This document shows, one piece after another, positions 6,880 to 7,824 of a stretch of DNA of 7,824 nt (position 1 is the first letter of the stretch; every line of letters begins with the position of its first letter). Location: assembly GCA_021795795.1 (NCBI GenBank), contig JAJYPA010000385.1, positions 1-7,824 of the forward strand. Direction: 5' to 3'. The notes under the pieces are model-generated. The model was not told the origin of the DNA. It ran no database searches and worked only from the letters and a program-made list of their open reading frames with translations. The position numbers and the translations under genes are program-made. This DNA is from Pseudomonadota bacterium. GTDB lineage: Bacteria > Pseudomonadota > Gammaproteobacteria > Halothiobacillales > Halothiobacillaceae.

Positions 6880-7545
6880 TCAGCAGCTCCCGGGCAAGAG
6901 CGTGATCCCTGCGGCGTCCTCCACACGGGAAAAATAAGCGCGCAGCGCTGCAGGCAACTCAATATCTTTCAGCATCCGCAGTCCGGTCAAATCTGCAGTA
7001 ATAAGCGCGTCGGCGGCAGAAAAACAGGTGCTGAAAAACCCATTGCGTGTAACCCGCTCTGTGACCCACTCGATGTCCGGTAGCATGGCCGCGTACCACG
7101 TATGACGATTTTCGGACAACCCTTCCAGGTTGTCTTCCAGCCAGGTTTCCATACGCGGGCGATAATATTGCATGGCTCGGTCATCGTCGCCCAAGCCTGG
7201 ATACTGCGTTAGTACCGGCGCAAGCAGTCGAAAGAGCGGACCACTGATGCGCGTACGCCAGGCGAGGACGCTGTCCATCTCCTCAGGAAGAATATTCTCC
7301 TGCAGCAAGGAAGATGTCTCCGGAAACCGCCGATCCAGATCCGCAATAATCTCCATGGACTCGCTTTGTCGGGTTCCGTCGTCGTAGACGATTACCGGGA
7401 GTCGGTCAAAACCACTGATGTCCAGAAAATACTCCGGTCCATAAAATCGCGCATCTATTTCGTTGAATGCCAATTGCTTATACCCCAGGGCCAGGCGTAC
7501 CCGCTGGCAGAAGGGACAAAAGTTGAAATGGATTAGCGCGAGCAT
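6880..7545 (-). CDS. GrxB-like glutaredoxin / glutathione S-transferase-fold protein
   Basis: Cytoplasmic thiol enzyme of 221 residues, the size of glutaredoxin 2 (GrxB) and of GST-like proteins. The N-terminal thioredoxin-fold domain has the active-site C10-P-F-C13, the cis-Pro loop LPVIVYDDG (P50) and the glutathione-binding E62-S63 within SESMEIIADLDRRF, which resembles the PESMDIV segment of GrxB. The remainder, from about residue 80, is the helical C-terminal domain. The expected activity is glutathione-dependent disulfide reduction or deglutathionylation; metal or arsenate-related roles are inference from context. The ATG at 7545 is chosen because AGGAG lies at 7557-7553 with 7-nt spacing and homology begins there. 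Upstream in-frame codons to 7629 add residues with no family similarity. It is divergent from an ArsR-family gene and may be under that regulator's control. Confidence 0.9.
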   Translation of the reverse strand: MLALIHFNFCPFCQRVRLALGYKQLAFNEIDARFYGPEYFLDISGFDRLPVIVYDDGTRQSESMEIIADLDRRFPETSSLLQENILPEEMDSVLAWRTRISGPLFRLLAPVLTQYPGLGDDDRAMQYYRPRMETWLEDNLEGLSENRHTWYAAMLPDIEWVTERVTRNGFFSTCFSAADALITADLTGLRMLKDIELPAALRAYFSRVEDAAGITLLPGSC

Positions 7546-7664
7546 GAGGATTCTCCTGGTGTCATAGGTAGATGAATTAATATGTGTTGACAAGCATATG
7601 TTCACCCACCAACATGGGTAGGCATGCATGTCGCCAAGTGAATATTGTCAACGGGAATCTTACT
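7546..7664. promoter_or_regulatory. Divergent promoter/operator region with nested inverted repeats
   Basis: This 119-bp region is shared by the GrxB-like gene (leftward) and the second ArsR-family gene (rightward). Outer arms are TTGACAA at 7587-7593 and TTGTCAA at 7645-7651, next arms TTCAC at 7601-7605 and GTGAA at 7638-7642, and an inner perfect dyad is ACCCA/TGGGT at 7604-7608 and 7615-7619. Each TTGACA reads inward as a -35 element toward its respective gene, which would give overlapping face-to-face promoters. No convincing -10 sits 16-18 bp from either one, so the promoter reading is tentative and operator symmetry is equally likely. Confidence 0.45.
7553..7557 (-). promoter_or_regulatory. 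Ribosome binding site that sets the GrxB-like start
   Basis: AGGAG lies 7 nt before the ATG at 7545 and favours that start over the longer open frame reaching 7629. Confidence 0.75.
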
Positions 7665-7824
7665 ATGCCACCTGAACGCTGTCCTGCCACCCTACTCGGA
7701 CCCGTCTTCAAGGCCCTGGCTGAGCCCAACCGCCTACGCATTCTCTGCGCCTTGGGGACGGAATGTCGGCCAGTGACCGACATTATTCATGCCACCGCTC
7801 TGCCCCAAACCAATGTGTCCTTCC
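7665..7824 (+). CDS. ArsR-family transcriptional regulator, N-terminal part only
   Basis: Only the first 53 codons are in the window and the frame is open at the right edge. The text VFKALAEPNRLRILCALGTE (14-33) is the typical start of an ArsR winged-helix domain, and LPQTNVSF (46-53) is the beginning of the recognition helix, as in proteins with a PxxNVSFHL segment. The CadC/ArsR motif ELCVCD is not present at the matching place. It reads ECRPVTDI with a single Cys (C34), plus C6 and C28. The sensor is therefore of a different type from the repressor of the neighbouring efflux operon, and any metal site may lie in the missing C-terminal part, as in the At. ferrooxidans ArsR. The ATG at 7665 has a weak GGGAA 9 nt upstream; an in-frame GTG at 7638 is a less likely start. 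It is divergent from the GrxB-like gene. Confidence 0.85.
   Translation, partial: MPPERCPATLLGPVFKALAEPNRLRILCALGTECRPVTDIIHATALPQTNVSF

Noticed and set aside
7546..7629. N-terminal extension of the GrxB-like protein to 7629
   Set aside because: The added residues resemble no thioredoxin-fold start and span the divergent regulatory region; AGGAG is placed correctly for 7545.

Overview
The window reads as a metal-response locus of a Gram-negative bacterium. It has a complete inner-membrane/periplasm/outer-membrane efflux apparatus, a glutathione-dependent enzyme and moderately GC-rich DNA. An acidophile of the Acidithiobacillus type is a plausible host, because such loci and ArsR regulators with a similar helix-turn-helix are familiar there. 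That is an inference from gene content and is not shown by any marker gene. All genes but the last lie on the minus strand.

Reading in the direction of transcription, from right to left, the main block is a five-gene operon. It starts at about 6832 with a strong sigma70-type promoter and runs to beyond position 1. The genes are a CadC-like ArsR/SmtB repressor (6796-6419), a DUF318/ArsP-type permease with a Cys-rich loop (6391-5432), a TolC-type outer-membrane factor (5414-4056), an HlyD/CusB-type periplasmic adaptor (4059-3052) and an RND pump (3052 to the window edge, almost complete). The last three overlap by one to four bases, so their translation is probably coupled. The best promoter places the start of the mRNA at or next to the repressor's ATG, so this message looks leaderless.

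Upstream of that operon is a GrxB-like glutaredoxin/GST-fold protein (7545-6880) with a good ribosome binding site. It is transcribed divergently from a second, unrelated ArsR-family regulator that begins at 7665 and is cut by the right edge. Their 119-bp shared intergenic region holds nested inverted repeats, including two facing TTGACAA/TTGTCAA elements.

Working model (inference): the CadC-like repressor senses a soft metal such as Cd, Pb, Zn or Bi and releases the operon. The permease moves the ion from cytoplasm to periplasm, and the RND-adaptor-TolC complex carries it across the outer membrane. The divergent regulator and the GrxB-like protein form an adjacent thiol/metal stress module. 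There is no clear terminator between the GrxB-like gene and the repressor, so read-through into the efflux operon is possible. I saw no tRNA, rRNA, CRISPR array, insertion sequence or origin.
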